DNA of 64,000 bases, from contig NZ_QVAI01000009.1 of NCBI RefSeq assembly GCF_003427025.1, positions 1 through 64,000 of the forward strand, in the 5' to 3' direction. Under the pieces are notes generated by a model. It was not told the DNA's origin, did no database searches, and worked only from the letters and a program-made list of their open reading frames with translations. The first letter of the stretch is position 1. Every line of letters begins with the position of its first letter. The position numbers were made by a program, and so were the translations under genes. This DNA comes from Jiangella endophytica. GTDB taxonomy: Bacteria; Actinomycetota; Actinomycetes; Jiangellales; Jiangellaceae. This document shows, one piece after another, positions 24,934 through 34,509 of this stretch.

Positions 24934-27282
24934 ATGCGCGCGCTCCACTACCGCCGGCCGTCGAGAGACTGGCTGGACGGCTTGCCGCTCGGCGACGGCC
25001 GGACCGGTGCCATGGTCCTGGCCGCCGCCGACGGCGTCCGCCTGCAGCTCAACGACGGCACCGCGTGGTCCGGTTCGCCGGCCAGCGAGCACCGGCGCGG
25101 ACGGGTCGACGCGGCCACCGCCGCGGCGGCCCGCATCGAGGCCCGCCGGTCGCTGGCCGCCGGCCGGGCGGTCGCGGCGGAGCGGGCGCTGCAGGCGTTG
25201 CAGGCCCGCTACGCCCAGGCGTATCTGCCGTTCGCCGACGTCGAGGTGCGCCATGTGCCGGCCGGCGACGTCGAGCGGACGCTGGATCTCGCCGACGCGG
25301 TGCACGTCGCGTCGGCCGGCCGGATCCGGCACGAGACGTTCGTCAGCGCCGCCGACCGGGTTCTGGTGCACCAGCTCACCGCCGCGGAACCGGTCGACCT
25401 GACCATCGCCGTCACGACGCCGCTGCGCGAACTCGGCCGGGAGGTGGCCGCCGGCCGAGTCCGGCTGCGGCTGGCGCTGCCCGCCGACGTGGCACCGGGC
25501 CACGAACCGGGCGAGCCGCCGCTGCGGTGGCACCTCGAGGGCGTCGACCCGGTGCAGGGCGCGGCGGTCGTGGGGATCGTCCACGACGGCTCGCCCGGCG
25601 ACGAAGGGCTCGGTGTCCGGGGCGTCCGGTCCCTGCGTCTCGTCGTGGCGACCGCGACGACGTTCACCGCCGCCGGCCGCCCGCCGGACGGCACCGCCGA
25701 CGACGCGGCCCGTGCCGCCGAGGACCGGGTGGCCGCGGCGCTGTCGCACGACCTCGAGGAGCTGCGCTCGCGCCACGTGGTGGCGCACCGCGAGTTGTAC
25801 GACCGGACCGCCCTGCATCTGGACGTGCCCGGCGACCCGGCCGGTGCCGTCGCCGGAGTCCTCACCGACCCGGACCGCCGGGTGGCCGAGCTGGGTCCTG
25901 ACGCCACCGCCGATCCGGCGCTGCTGGAGGCGCTGTTCGACTACGGGCGGTACCTGCTGGTCAGCTCGTCGCGCCCGGGCGGGCTGCCGGCGACGCTGCA
26001 GGGCCTGTGGAACGAGCAGCTGCAGCCACCGTGGTCGTCGGCGTACACGCTGAACATCAACACCGAGATGAACTACTGGGCAGCCGGTCCGCTCGGCCTG
26101 CCCGAGACCGAGCAGCCGCTGCTGGACCTGGTCGAGGCGCTCGCCGAGCGAGGCGCGGAGACCGCGGCCCGGCTGTACGGTGCCGGCGGCTGGACGACCC
26201 ACCACAACACCGATGCCTGGGCGTTCACCGCGCCCACCTCGGGAGACGCGTCGTGGTCGCAGTGGCCGACGGGCGGCGCGTGGATGGTGTGCCAACTGGA
26301 CCGGCGGCGCCGGTTCGGCGCCGCCGACCGGGCCTGGCTGGAGCGGTTCTGGCCGCTCGCCGCCGGTGCCGCCGAATTCGTGCTCGACCTGCTCGAACCG
26401 GGCGACGACGGCCACCTCGCGACCTTCCCGTCCACGTCCCCGGAGAACCGCTACGCGACCCCCGACGGCCCGGCCGCCCTGACCACCGGCAGCGGCATGG
26501 ACCGCGCGCTCGCCGCCGAACTGTTCTCGCTCGTCGGCGACGTCGCCGCCGAGCTCGGCCGCACCGACCACCCCGTCGTCGCCCGGGCCGCGGCCGCCGG
26601 GAGGCGGCTACGGCCGCCGGTGGTGAGCGCCGGCGGCACGGTCCAGGAGTGGCACCCGGGTGCGGCGGACGTGGAACCGCATCACCGCCACCTCTCCCAC
26701 CTGGTGTTCGCCTATCCCGGCGGCACCGAACTCGACGACGAGCTCGCGGCCGCCGTCGCCCGCACCCTCGACGCGCGCGGAGACGACTCGACCGGCTGGT
26801 CGCTGGCCTGGAAGCTCGCGCTGCGCGCCCGGCTGCACGACGGCGAACGCTTCGGCGCCCTGCTGCGATACCTGGTGCGTCCGGCCACCGACGGCGCCGC
26901 GCACGCCGGCGGGCTCTACGCCAACCTGTTCGCCGCCCATCCTCCGTTCCAGATCGACGGCAACCTCGGGTACACCGCCGCCGTGTGCGAGGCCCTCGTG
27001 CAGGGTCACCGGGGCGTCATCGACCTGCTGCCCGGGTGGCCGGCGGCGCTCGGCGCCGGATCGGTGCGCGGGCTCGTCGCCGAGCCGGGCATCAGTGTCG
27101 ACCTGGCGTGGCACGACGGCGTCCCGGTGACCGTCACCCTGCATGCCCTCGGCCCGCGACAGGCCGGGCCACGGCTGGTGCGCCACGGCGCCACCAGCCG
27201 GCTCGTCGACGTCGCCGCCGACCACCCGGTCACCGTCGACTGGGACCGTTCACCCGGCACCACCCCGACTCAGGAGCAGTAG
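24934..27282 (+). CDS. GH95-family alpha-L-fucosidase / galactosidase
   Basis: A 782-residue glycoside hydrolase resembling family 95. The N-terminal beta-sandwich carries LPLGDGRTGAMV and LQLNDGTAWSGSP. The (alpha/alpha)6 barrel contains the signature LNINTEMNYWAAGPLGLPE, with Asn374 and Asn376 in the positions that activate water, and Glu504 in FPSTSPENRY as the probable acid. A conserved Asp lies near DDSTGWSLAWK (617-618). Known family activities are alpha-1,2-L-fucosidase and alpha-L-galactosidase. No signal peptide is present, so it works on imported oligosaccharides. The ribosome site is weak, suggesting translation coupled to the permease. Confidence 0.88.
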   Translation: MRALHYRRPSRDWLDGLPLGDGRTGAMVLAAADGVRLQLNDGTAWSGSPASEHRRGRVDAATAAAARIEARRSLAAGRAVAAERALQALQARYAQAYLPFADVEVRHVPAGDVERTLDLADAVHVASAGRIRHETFVSAADRVLVHQLTAAEPVDLTIAVTTPLRELGREVAAGRVRLRLALPADVAPGHEPGEPPLRWHLEGVDPVQGAAVVGIVHDGSPGDEGLGVRGVRSLRLVVATATTFTAAGRPPDGTADDAARAAEDRVAAALSHDLEELRSRHVVAHRELYDRTALHLDVPGDPAGAVAGVLTDPDRRVAELGPDATADPALLEALFDYGRYLLVSSSRPGGLPATLQGLWNEQLQPPWSSAYTLNINTEMNYWAAGPLGLPETEQPLLDLVEALAERGAETAARLYGAGGWTTHHNTDAWAFTAPTSGDASWSQWPTGGAWMVCQLDRRRRFGAADRAWLERFWPLAAGAAEFVLDLLEPGDDGHLATFPSTSPENRYATPDGPAALTTGSGMDRALAAELFSLVGDVAAELGRTDHPVVARAAAAGRRLRPPVVSAGGTVQEWHPGAADVEPHHRHLSHLVFAYPGGTELDDELAAAVARTLDARGDDSTGWSLAWKLALRARLHDGERFGALLRYLVRPATDGAAHAGGLYANLFAAHPPFQIDGNLGYTAAVCEALVQGHRGVIDLLPGWPAALGAGSVRGLVAEPGISVDLAWHDGVPVTVTLHALGPRQAGPRLVRHGATSRLVDVAADHPVTVDWDRSPGTTPTQEQ

Positions 27283-29628
27283 TTGAAGTTCACCGACGGA
27301 TTCTGGACCCTGCGCCCGGGAGTCGACGCGCTGTACGCCCAGGAGGCGTACGACATCGAACGCCGCGACGACAGCATCGTCGTCTCGGCGCCGACGAAGG
27401 TCATCACGCGACGCGGTGACACCCTGAACCGCCCCCTGCTCACCGTCACCCTGTCCAGCCCGTTGGAGGGCGTCGTCCGGGTGCGCGTCGAGCGGCACAC
27501 CGGCGCGCCCGCCGACCCCGGCTTCGACCTGGTCGGCGCGGTCGAGGGCGCGGGCACCGCCACCGTCGACGAGACCGGCGGGGTGCTGCGCTCCGGCCCG
27601 TTGGAGGCCCGGATCGCCCCGGGCGCGCCGTGGGACCTCAGCTTCGCCGCCGACGGGCGGCCGCTGACGCACAGCGGCCCGAAGTCGCTCGGCTTCGTCC
27701 GGCTCGCGCCCGGCGCCGCCGTCCCCGCGGAGCCGACCGGCCTCACCGGAGTCACCGGCACCGGGCTGGCGGCGTCGCCGACCTACCTGCACGGCCAGCT
27801 CTCCCTCGGCGTCGGCGAACTCGTCTACGGCCTGGGCGAACGGTTCGGCCCTCTGGTCAAGAACGGCCAGACGGTGGACATCTGGAACTCCGACGGCGGC
27901 ACGTCCAGCGACCAGTCGTACAAGAACGTCCCGTTCTACCTGACCAATCGCGGCTACGGCGTCCTGGTCAACCACCGCGACCACGTCTCGTTCGAGGTCG
28001 GGTCCGAGGCGGTCGAGCAGGTGCAGTTCTCCGTCGCCGGTGAGAGCCTGGAGTTCATGGTCGTGTACGGGCCGACGCCGGAGCGCGTCCTGGAGCGCTA
28101 CACCGCGCTCACCGGCCGCCCCGCCGCCGTCCCGGCGTGGTCCTACGGGCTGTGGCTGTCGACCAGCTTCACCACCGACTACGACGAGGTGACGGTGACG
28201 TCGTTCGTCGACGGCATGCGCGAGCGCGACATCCCGCTGAGCGTCTTCCACTTCGACTGCTTCTGGATGCGCGAGTTCAACTGGACCGACTTCGAGTGGG
28301 ACCCGCGGGTCTTCCCCGACCCCGAGGGCACGCTCAGCCGGCTGCACCAGCGCGGCCTTCGGGTGAGCGCGTGGATCAACCCCTACATCGCCCAGCGCTC
28401 GGCCCTGTTCGCCGAGGCCCGCGACCGCGGCTATCTGGTGCGCCGCGCCGACGGCTCGGTCTGGCAGTGGGACATGTGGCAGGCCGGCATGGGCCTGGTC
28501 GACTTCACCCACCCGGAGGCGACCCGGTGGTACCAGGAGAAGCTGCGCGGCCTGCTGCGCCAGGGCGTCGACGCGATCAAGACCGACTTCGGCGAGCGTG
28601 TCCCCACCGACGTCGTGTGGCACGACGGCTCGCGCCCCGGCGACATGCACAACTGGTACGCCCAGCTGTACAACCGGGCGGTCTTCGACGTCCTCGAGAA
28701 GGAACGTGGCGCCGGTGAGGCCGTGGTCTTCGCCCGGGCGGCCACCGCCGGCGGGCAGCGGATGCCGGTGCACTGGGGCGGCGACAACTCCTCGACCTAC
28801 GAGTCGATGGCCGAGACGCTGCGCGCCGGGCTGTCCTTGGCGCTGAGCGGGTTCGCGCACTGGAGCCACGACGTCGGCGGCTTCGAGGGGATGCCGGACC
28901 CGGCGGTGTTCAAGCGGTGGACGGTGTTCGGCCTGCTCTCCAGCCACACGCGGCTGCACGCCTCGACCACCTACCGGGTGCCGTGGCTGTTCGACGAGGC
29001 CGAGGGCCGCGACGAGGCGGATCCGCAGAGCGCGGTGTCGGTGATGCGCCGCTTCACCCGGCTCAAGATCGCGCTGATGCCGTACCTGTTCCAGGCCGGC
29101 CTGGACGCGACCCGGACCGGGCTGCCGGTGCTGCGGCCGATGCAGCTGGCCTTCCCCGGCGACCCCGCGGTGGAGCATCTGGACCGGCAGTACCTGCTGG
29201 GTCCGGACCTGCTGGTCGCGCCGGTCTTCAGCACCGACGGCGCCGTCGACTTCTACCTGCCGCCGGGCCGGTGGACCCACCTGCTGACGGGTGAGTCCGT
29301 CGAGGGCGGCGGCTGGCAGCGCGAGGTGCACGCGTTCGACAGCCTTCCGCTCTACGTCCGGCCGGGAGCGGTGATCCCGTTCGGGCCGAGCGAGGAACGT
29401 CCCGACGTGGAGTACACCGACGGGCTGACGCTGCGGGTCTTCCCCGGCCCGGACGGCGACAGCGAGCTGCACGTCACCACGCCCACCGGCCGGGAGGCGC
29501 GCTTCCTCGTCGCCCGCCGCGGCGGGACCGTCCGGATCGCCTCGTCCGACCTGGCAGAGTTCACCGCACGGACCCCCGGCGGTACCACCGTGTCGACCAG
29601 CACCGGAGAACTGGAGATCGCCGCATGA
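27283..29628 (+). CDS. yicI: GH31 alpha-xylosidase (YicI-like)
   Basis: A 781-residue family-31 glycosidase. Its N-terminus ([18 protein letters not shown]) closely follows that of E. coli YicI, the alpha-xylosidase that removes alpha-1,6-xylose from isoprimeverose-type units. The nucleophile is Asp435 in [13 protein letters not shown], and the acid/base is Asp501 in [13 protein letters not shown]. The start is an unusual TTG supported by AGGAG 6 nt upstream and placed immediately after the preceding stop. The stop overlaps the GH1 start. Cytosolic. In this locus it would strip xylosyl branches from imported xyloglucan fragments. Confidence 0.92.
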   Translation: MKFTDGFWTLRPGVDALYAQEAYDIERRDDSIVVSAPTKVITRRGDTLNRPLLTVTLSSPLEGVVRVRVERHTGAPADPGFDLVGAVEGAGTATVDETGGVLRSGPLEARIAPGAPWDLSFAADGRPLTHSGPKSLGFVRLAPGAAVPAEPTGLTGVTGTGLAASPTYLHGQLSLGVGELVYGLGERFGPLVKNGQTVDIWNSDGGTSSDQSYKNVPFYLTNRGYGVLVNHRDHVSFEVGSEAVEQVQFSVAGESLEFMVVYGPTPERVLERYTALTGRPAAVPAWSYGLWLSTSFTTDYDEVTVTSFVDGMRERDIPLSVFHFDCFWMREFNWTDFEWDPRVFPDPEGTLSRLHQRGLRVSAWINPYIAQRSALFAEARDRGYLVRRADGSVWQWDMWQAGMGLVDFTHPEATRWYQEKLRGLLRQGVDAIKTDFGERVPTDVVWHDGSRPGDMHNWYAQLYNRAVFDVLEKERGAGEAVVFARAATAGGQRMPVHWGGDNSSTYESMAETLRAGLSLALSGFAHWSHDVGGFEGMPDPAVFKRWTVFGLLSSHTRLHASTTYRVPWLFDEAEGRDEADPQSAVSVMRRFTRLKIALMPYLFQAGLDATRTGLPVLRPMQLAFPGDPAVEHLDRQYLLGPDLLVAPVFSTDGAVDFYLPPGRWTHLLTGESVEGGGWQREVHAFDSLPLYVRPGAVIPFGPSEERPDVEYTDGLTLRVFPGPDGDSELHVTTPTGREARFLVARRGGTVRIASSDLAEFTARTPGGTTVSTSTGELEIAA

Positions 29629-31067
29629 GCACCGACGCCGCCGACTACCGCGACTCCGGGCTCGTCTTCCCGGACGGCTTCGTCTTCGGCTCCGCGACCG
29701 CGTCGTACCAGGTGGAGGGCGCGGCCGAGGAGGACGGCCGCGGACCGTCGATCTGGGACACGTTCAGCAGGATCCCCGGCAAGGTGTGGAACGGCGACAC
29801 CGGCGACGTGGCCGTGGACCACTACCACCGTCTCGACGCCGACCTCGACCTCATGCGCGGCCTCGGGCTGCAGGCGTACCGGTTCTCCGTCGCCTGGCCG
29901 CGCATCCAGCCGGGTGGGTCCGGTCCGGTAAACCCGAAGGGCCTGGACTTCTACTCCCGGCTCGTCGACGGGCTGCTGGAGCGGGGAATCGCGCCCGTCG
30001 TCACGCTCTACCACTGGGATCTGCCGCAGCCACTGGAGGACGCCGGCGGCTGGCCGGCTCGTGACACCGCGTACCGCTTCGCCGAGTACGCCGCTCACGT
30101 CGGCGCCGCCCTCGGCGACCGCGTCGACACCTGGACGACCCTCAACGAGCCGTGGTGCTCGGCCTACCTCGGGTACGGCTCCGGAGCGCACGCACCGGGC
30201 CGCACCGACGGCGCCGACGCCCTGCGCGCGGTGCATCACCTCAACCTGGGCCACGGCCTGGCGCTGCGGGAGCTGCGCGAGGTCGTGACCAAGGACGACG
30301 CCCGGTTCTCCGTCACCCTCAACTTCCACGTGCTGCGTGGCGTCGACGGGACCGCGCACGAGGCGAAGCGCCGCATCGACGCGCTGGCCAATCGTGCCTT
30401 CACCGGCCCGATGCTGCGGGGGGCCTACCCGGCCGACCTCGTCACGGACACCGCGTCCGTCACCGACTGGTCGTTCGTCCAGGACGACGACCTGGCCGCG
30501 GTGCACCAGCCGATCGACCTGCTCGGGGTGAACTACTACTCCACCGCGACGGTGCGGGTCTGGGACGGCACCGGCCCACGGCAGACCAACGACGGACACA
30601 AGGACATGGGCGGCTCGCCCTGGCCTGGCGCCGACGACATCGAGTTCCTCGAACAGCCCGGGCCGTACACGGCGATGGGCTGGAACATCGCCCCCGAGGG
30701 TCTCGAGGAGCTGCTGGTCTCGCTGTCCGAGCAGTTCCCCGGCCTGCCGCTGATGGTCACCGAGAACGGCGCCGCGTTCGACGACGTCGTCGTGGACGGC
30801 CGGATCCACGACGTCGACCGCACCGACTACCTGCGCCGGCACTTCGCCGCCGCGCACCGGGCCCTGCACCGCGGCGTCGACCTGCGCGGTTACCAGGTGT
30901 GGTCGCTGTTCGACAACTTCGAGTGGGGCTACGGGTACTCGAAGCGGTTCGGCATCGTCCGGGTCGACTACGACACCCTGGAGCGGCTGCCCAAGGACAG
31001 CGCGTACTGGTACGCCGAACTGGTCCGCACCCGGACCATACCGCCGGTCCCGGGTCTGGCCATCTGA
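29625..31067 (+). CDS. GH1 beta-glucosidase
   Basis: A 480-residue family-1 beta-glucosidase of normal length. It begins with [20 protein letters not shown], the family N-terminal signature. The acid/base is Glu175 in [11 protein letters not shown] and the nucleophile is Glu380 in MVTENGAAF; the C-terminal [20 protein letters not shown] aglycone region is intact. No export signal is seen. As the last gene of the sugar operon (ATGA overlap with GH31) it would hydrolyse the cello-oligosaccharide backbone left after side-chain removal. Confidence 0.95.
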   Translation: MSTDAADYRDSGLVFPDGFVFGSATASYQVEGAAEEDGRGPSIWDTFSRIPGKVWNGDTGDVAVDHYHRLDADLDLMRGLGLQAYRFSVAWPRIQPGGSGPVNPKGLDFYSRLVDGLLERGIAPVVTLYHWDLPQPLEDAGGWPARDTAYRFAEYAAHVGAALGDRVDTWTTLNEPWCSAYLGYGSGAHAPGRTDGADALRAVHHLNLGHGLALRELREVVTKDDARFSVTLNFHVLRGVDGTAHEAKRRIDALANRAFTGPMLRGAYPADLVTDTASVTDWSFVQDDDLAAVHQPIDLLGVNYYSTATVRVWDGTGPRQTNDGHKDMGGSPWPGADDIEFLEQPGPYTAMGWNIAPEGLEELLVSLSEQFPGLPLMVTENGAAFDDVVVDGRIHDVDRTDYLRRHFAAAHRALHRGVDLRGYQVWSLFDNFEWGYGYSKRFGIVRVDYDTLERLPKDSAYWYAELVRTRTIPPVPGLAI

Positions 31068-31100
31068 CGCCGGGCCCTTTCCGCAGGTCGCGGCGAGGGA

Positions 31101-32699
31101 TCACCACTCACGGATCTCCCTGCCGCCGCACAGCGGGGCGGGCAGGTGCGTCCGGTCGAGGCCGCGGCGGAGCCAGATCGGATGGCCACAGACGGTCGCG
31201 AACCTGATGTAGTCCGTGGCGAGGGCCTCTGCAACGTGGTGGCGGGCGTCCAGTCCCCATATCTGCAGGTCGTCCCACCCGACGACCCAGGTCGGGGCGC
31301 GCTTCGGATCGGTCAGTGTCGCGGCGAGCAGATCGAGCCGAGGATCGAGCGTCCGGATCGGGAGGCTCCATGCGTACGGATAGCCGGGGCGAAGTCCCGA
31401 GGCGTCGATGAGGTTCGCGTGGGTGTAGAGGACCACCAGGGAGTCTCCCGGCTCCGAGGACCGCGCCAGCCATTCGCCGGTGGCCCGCACGGCGTTCTCC
31501 TTGGTCACCTGAACGGCGGCGGCGGGAGAGACGCCCAGGGTCACGATGACGGGCGCGATGACGAACAGCCGCACCAGCCACCGGCCGCTGCCCGGCTGGA
31601 CCGCGAGCACCCCGGCCGCCAGCGTCAGCATGGGGGCGAGGCCGATGAGGTAGTGAGGCGAGTAGTTGCCGCCGAGGATCACGCCCGCGATCTCGACGAG
31701 TCCGGCGGCCATGCACGCCAGGAACAGGGGCGAGCGCCGGCTGATGTATCGGCCCCCTGCGACGACAAGGGCGATCGCGAGGGTCGCGATGCCGCTCAGC
31801 AGCGCGATCCCCAGCAGCCCGCGCATGCGGCCGTCCGGCGCGAACTGTGACCAGCGGGCGATCACGCCCGAGGCGTCCACCCTGAATCCGTACATGGCGT
31901 AGACGAGGTCGCCGAGACCGGTGTGGGCGTACGCCCAACCGGCGGCGACCAGCGCCGGCAGCGCGAATCCGGCCGCCGCGCAGCCTCCGAGCGCCAGGAG
32001 CCGGCGGCGGCGCTCGCGAACGATCAGGCCCTCGGCGAGTCCGAGCACGAGGAGGAACACGGCCGCGTCCACGAAGTTCTGCTTCGTCAGCACGGCCATG
32101 GAGGCGGCTGCCCCGGCGAGCACACCGAGGCGCAGGGCGGCCGCGCGGGAGGGCCGGCGGCGAACCGCGTGGATCCACGCGGCCACGCTGATCATGGTCC
32201 AGGTCGCCGCCACCAGTTCGCCGTTCAGCGCGAAGGTCTGCGTCACCGGGGTGTTCATCAGGAAGAACGCCGTCCCGGCCGACCACGCCGCGGCACGCGT
32301 ACCGCGGGCGGCCCACCCGGCCCAGCCCGCGGCCAGAACGAATCCCGTCGCCATGAGGCCCGCGACGATGCGAACTCCGTGGGGGCCCAGGAGGTTCGCG
32401 ACCCAGAAGACGGCGATCAGGCCCGGCGGCCGGTCGACCCACTGCGGACCGTAGAGGTGATCGCCGCCGCTGCCCCACCAGCGCGCCACCATCGCGAAGC
32501 CGCCCTCGTCGGACAGCAGCGGGCCGTTCACGTAGAGGAGGTGCAGGGCGAGAGTGAGCAGCGCGAGCGCGATCGTCGGGCCGGCCGGGTGCCTGAGGCC
32601 GGCGACCCGCCCCGACAGGATCCGGCCGGCGGCCCTGAGTGCGACACCCGGTGTCGTCGTGGACGAGCCGGCGGCACGATCAGTGAACACGATCGGCAC
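31101..32699 (-). CDS. Polytopic membrane glycosyltransferase-like protein
   Basis: A 532-residue integral membrane protein with about 10-12 predicted helices. The first extracytoplasmic loop contains SDEGGFAMVARWWGSG and a PQWVDRPPG segment, resembling the DE.. and D-R-P-P motifs of GT39/GT83-like (PMT/ArnT-fold) glycosyltransferases that use polyprenyl-phosphate sugars. A soluble C-terminal part of about 120 residues follows. GTG start, no obvious ribosome site. It is convergent with the GH1 gene and downstream of the XRE regulator, but 68 nt away and probably separately expressed. Acceptor and sugar are unknown; cell-envelope glycosylation is the general expectation. Confidence 0.72.
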   Translation of the reverse strand: MPIVFTDRAAGSSTTTPGVALRAAGRILSGRVAGLRHPAGPTIALALLTLALHLLYVNGPLLSDEGGFAMVARWWGSGGDHLYGPQWVDRPPGLIAVFWVANLLGPHGVRIVAGLMATGFVLAAGWAGWAARGTRAAAWSAGTAFFLMNTPVTQTFALNGELVAATWTMISVAAWIHAVRRRPSRAAALRLGVLAGAAASMAVLTKQNFVDAAVFLLVLGLAEGLIVRERRRRLLALGGCAAAGFALPALVAAGWAYAHTGLGDLVYAMYGFRVDASGVIARWSQFAPDGRMRGLLGIALLSGIATLAIALVVAGGRYISRRSPLFLACMAAGLVEIAGVILGGNYSPHYLIGLAPMLTLAAGVLAVQPGSGRWLVRLFVIAPVIVTLGVSPAAAVQVTKENAVRATGEWLARSSEPGDSLVVLYTHANLIDASGLRPGYPYAWSLPIRTLDPRLDLLAATLTDPKRAPTWVVGWDDLQIWGLDARHHVAEALATDYIRFATVCGHPIWLRRGLDRTHLPAPLCGGREIREW

Positions 32700-32767
32700 G
32701 AGTCGACGATAAGCAGGAACACGCCCGCTGAGACGGCTGGAGGACCTCCGATCTTCGTTGTTCTCTG

Positions 32768-33385
32768 TCAGGCCGTGCTGCCGCCCGTGGCGCTCTGGGC
32801 GATGGCGAGGAACCGGATCGGGGTCTCCAGCAGCTCCTGCGGGCCGTGGGGTCCTTCGCCGTCGATGAGCAGAGAGTCGCCGGGGGAGAGGGTGTACTCG
32901 TACGGCCCGTGGCTGTAGATCATGCGGCCTTCGAGCATGTACAGGAACTCGCTGCCGGGGTGCTGGAAGAGCGGGAACGTGTCGGACTTGCGGGTGAGCG
33001 TGACCAGGGTCGGCTCGAGCGCCCCCGGGACCCGGCGCAGGGCGCCGAGAAGCTGGTACTCGTGGCCGAGCCGGGTGCCGCTGCGGACGGTGGCGGCGCC
33101 CTGGCCGGCCCGGGTGAAGACCGCCTCGCGCTCGCTGTCGGCGCCGCGGAACAGCGACGTGACGGGGATGGCCAGGCCCTCCGCGAGCCGCTGCAGCGAG
33201 GTGAGGCTGGCCGACGTCTGCGCGGCCTCGATCTTGGAGATCATCGCCTTCGACAGGCCGGTCCGCGCCGCCAGTTCGCTGGTGGTCAGGCCGGCGGCCT
33301 GCCGGTAGTGGCGCAGCTGGACGGCGATGACGTCCTCGAGCCGGCGGGTGCCGGGCTCGGCCGCGCCGGACGGGGTGGTGGTCAC
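32768..33385 (-). CDS. XRE-family regulator with C-terminal cupin
   Basis: A 205-residue regulator of the PuuR/SinR-like type. The N-terminal helix-turn-helix covers LRHYRQAAGLTTSELAARTG and LSKAMISKIEAAQTSASLTS, and the C-terminal cupin is at about residues 120-195 (FQHPGSEFLYMLEGRMIYSH, then LSPGDSLLIDGEGPHG). The GTG start forms a GTGA overlap with the stop of the flavoprotein gene, so it is the last gene of the N-methylglutamate-like operon. Cupins in this family sense small amine or acid ligands; autoregulation of this operon is likely. Direct repeats upstream of the first gene (38798-38824) are candidate binding sites. Confidence 0.87.
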   Translation of the reverse strand: MTTTPSGAAEPGTRRLEDVIAVQLRHYRQAAGLTTSELAARTGLSKAMISKIEAAQTSASLTSLQRLAEGLAIPVTSLFRGADSEREAVFTRAGQGAATVRSGTRLGHEYQLLGALRRVPGALEPTLVTLTRKSDTFPLFQHPGSEFLYMLEGRMIYSHGPYEYTLSPGDSLLIDGEGPHGPQELLETPIRFLAIAQSATGGSTA

Positions 33386-34509
33386 GGCGGCGAGCCTAAC
33401 CGGCGGAACCGGCGCGGGGTGTCGCGTCCGGCGGCGAGGTCGGCCGCGAGCTCGCCGACGAGCGGCGCGAACTTGGCCCCGTGACCCGAGCAGGCCGACA
33501 CCATGACGACGTCGCCGACGCGGTCGAGGACGAAGTCCGCATCGGGCGTGGACGTGTAGAGGCAGGTGGTGGCGGCGTAGGGCTCGGGTGGGACCCCGGG
33601 GAGGAAGCGCCGGACGTAGTCGACGAGGCGCCGCCGCGCCGCAGGGTCGACGACGCCGTCGCGGGTGGTCGCGGTGACCGGTCGTCCGGCGTCGTGCTCG
33701 GCGATCTTGAAGCCGTGATGGCCGGCGTCGCGGCCACCGGGCAGCGCGTAGACGTCGAGCTCGTCCTTGTGCACCCACACCGGCCAGTCCGCGGGTGCGT
33801 CGCCGGGGAACGGGAAGTGGACGACGCTCTGTTGGGTGACGCGCAGGTCGGGCAGGGCGGCGCGCACCGGGGCCAGCTCGGCCGCACGGACCAGCTCCGG
33901 CAGCCACGGCCCGGCGCACAGGACCAGCAGCTCGCACTCGACCGGCTCGCCGCCGTCCCGCGGGGTGAGCCGCCAGCCAGCACCGCCGCCGCGTCGCTCG
34001 AGGCCCGCCAGCCGCCAGCCGGTGCGCACCTGGGCCCCGGCGGCGCCCGCGAGCGAGACCATCGCCGTGACCGCCGCCGCGGCGTCGACCACGCCGGCGC
34101 CGGGCTGGTAGAGGACGTCGGTGCCGAAGGCCAGCTGCGGCCAGCGCTCGCCGGCCGCGGCCGCGGGCAGCAGCTCGTACTCCAGGCCGGCGGTGTCCAG
34201 CGCCGCCGCGATCGCGGGCAGGTCGCGGCCGGCGCCGGTGTCGAGGCCCCCGGTGGTCCGCAACAGGCCGGCGCCCGCGGCCGCCGACAGCTCCCGCCAG
34301 CCGGCCAGCGCCCGCACCGTGAGCGCGACGTACTCGGGGTCGGGGTAGGCGTGCCGGAAGATGCGGGCACTGCCGTGCGAGCTGCCGCCGTCGTGCGCGG
34401 GCGTGCGGGCCTCCAGCAGGACGGTCTCGACCCCGCTCGCGGCCAGCCGCCAGGTGGCCGAGGCGCCGGCCAGACCGGCGCCGACCACCGCGCAGCGGGC
34501 GGAGATCAC
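33382..34509 (-). CDS. Monomeric sarcosine-oxidase/SolA-like FAD oxidoreductase
   Basis: A 375-residue flavoprotein of the monomeric sarcosine oxidase / N-methyltryptophan oxidase family. The dinucleotide-binding motif is VVGAGLAGASATWRLAASG. Near the C-terminus, TCLYTSTPDADFVLDR places Cys316 exactly where these oxidases attach FAD covalently, and GHGAKFAPLVGELAADL follows as expected. Family members oxidise N-methyl amino acids to the free amino acid and formaldehyde. Overlapping starts and stops on both sides (GTGA) tie it to the GlxD gene and the XRE regulator. In this operon N-methylglutamate is the natural candidate substrate; this is inference. Confidence 0.87.
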   Translation of the reverse strand: MISARCAVVGAGLAGASATWRLAASGVETVLLEARTPAHDGGSSHGSARIFRHAYPDPEYVALTVRALAGWRELSAAAGAGLLRTTGGLDTGAGRDLPAIAAALDTAGLEYELLPAAAAGERWPQLAFGTDVLYQPGAGVVDAAAAVTAMVSLAGAAGAQVRTGWRLAGLERRGGGAGWRLTPRDGGEPVECELLVLCAGPWLPELVRAAELAPVRAALPDLRVTQQSVVHFPFPGDAPADWPVWVHKDELDVYALPGGRDAGHHGFKIAEHDAGRPVTATTRDGVVDPAARRRLVDYVRRFLPGVPPEPYAATTCLYTSTPDADFVLDRVGDVVMVSACSGHGAKFAPLVGELAADLAAGRDTPRRFRRLGSPP

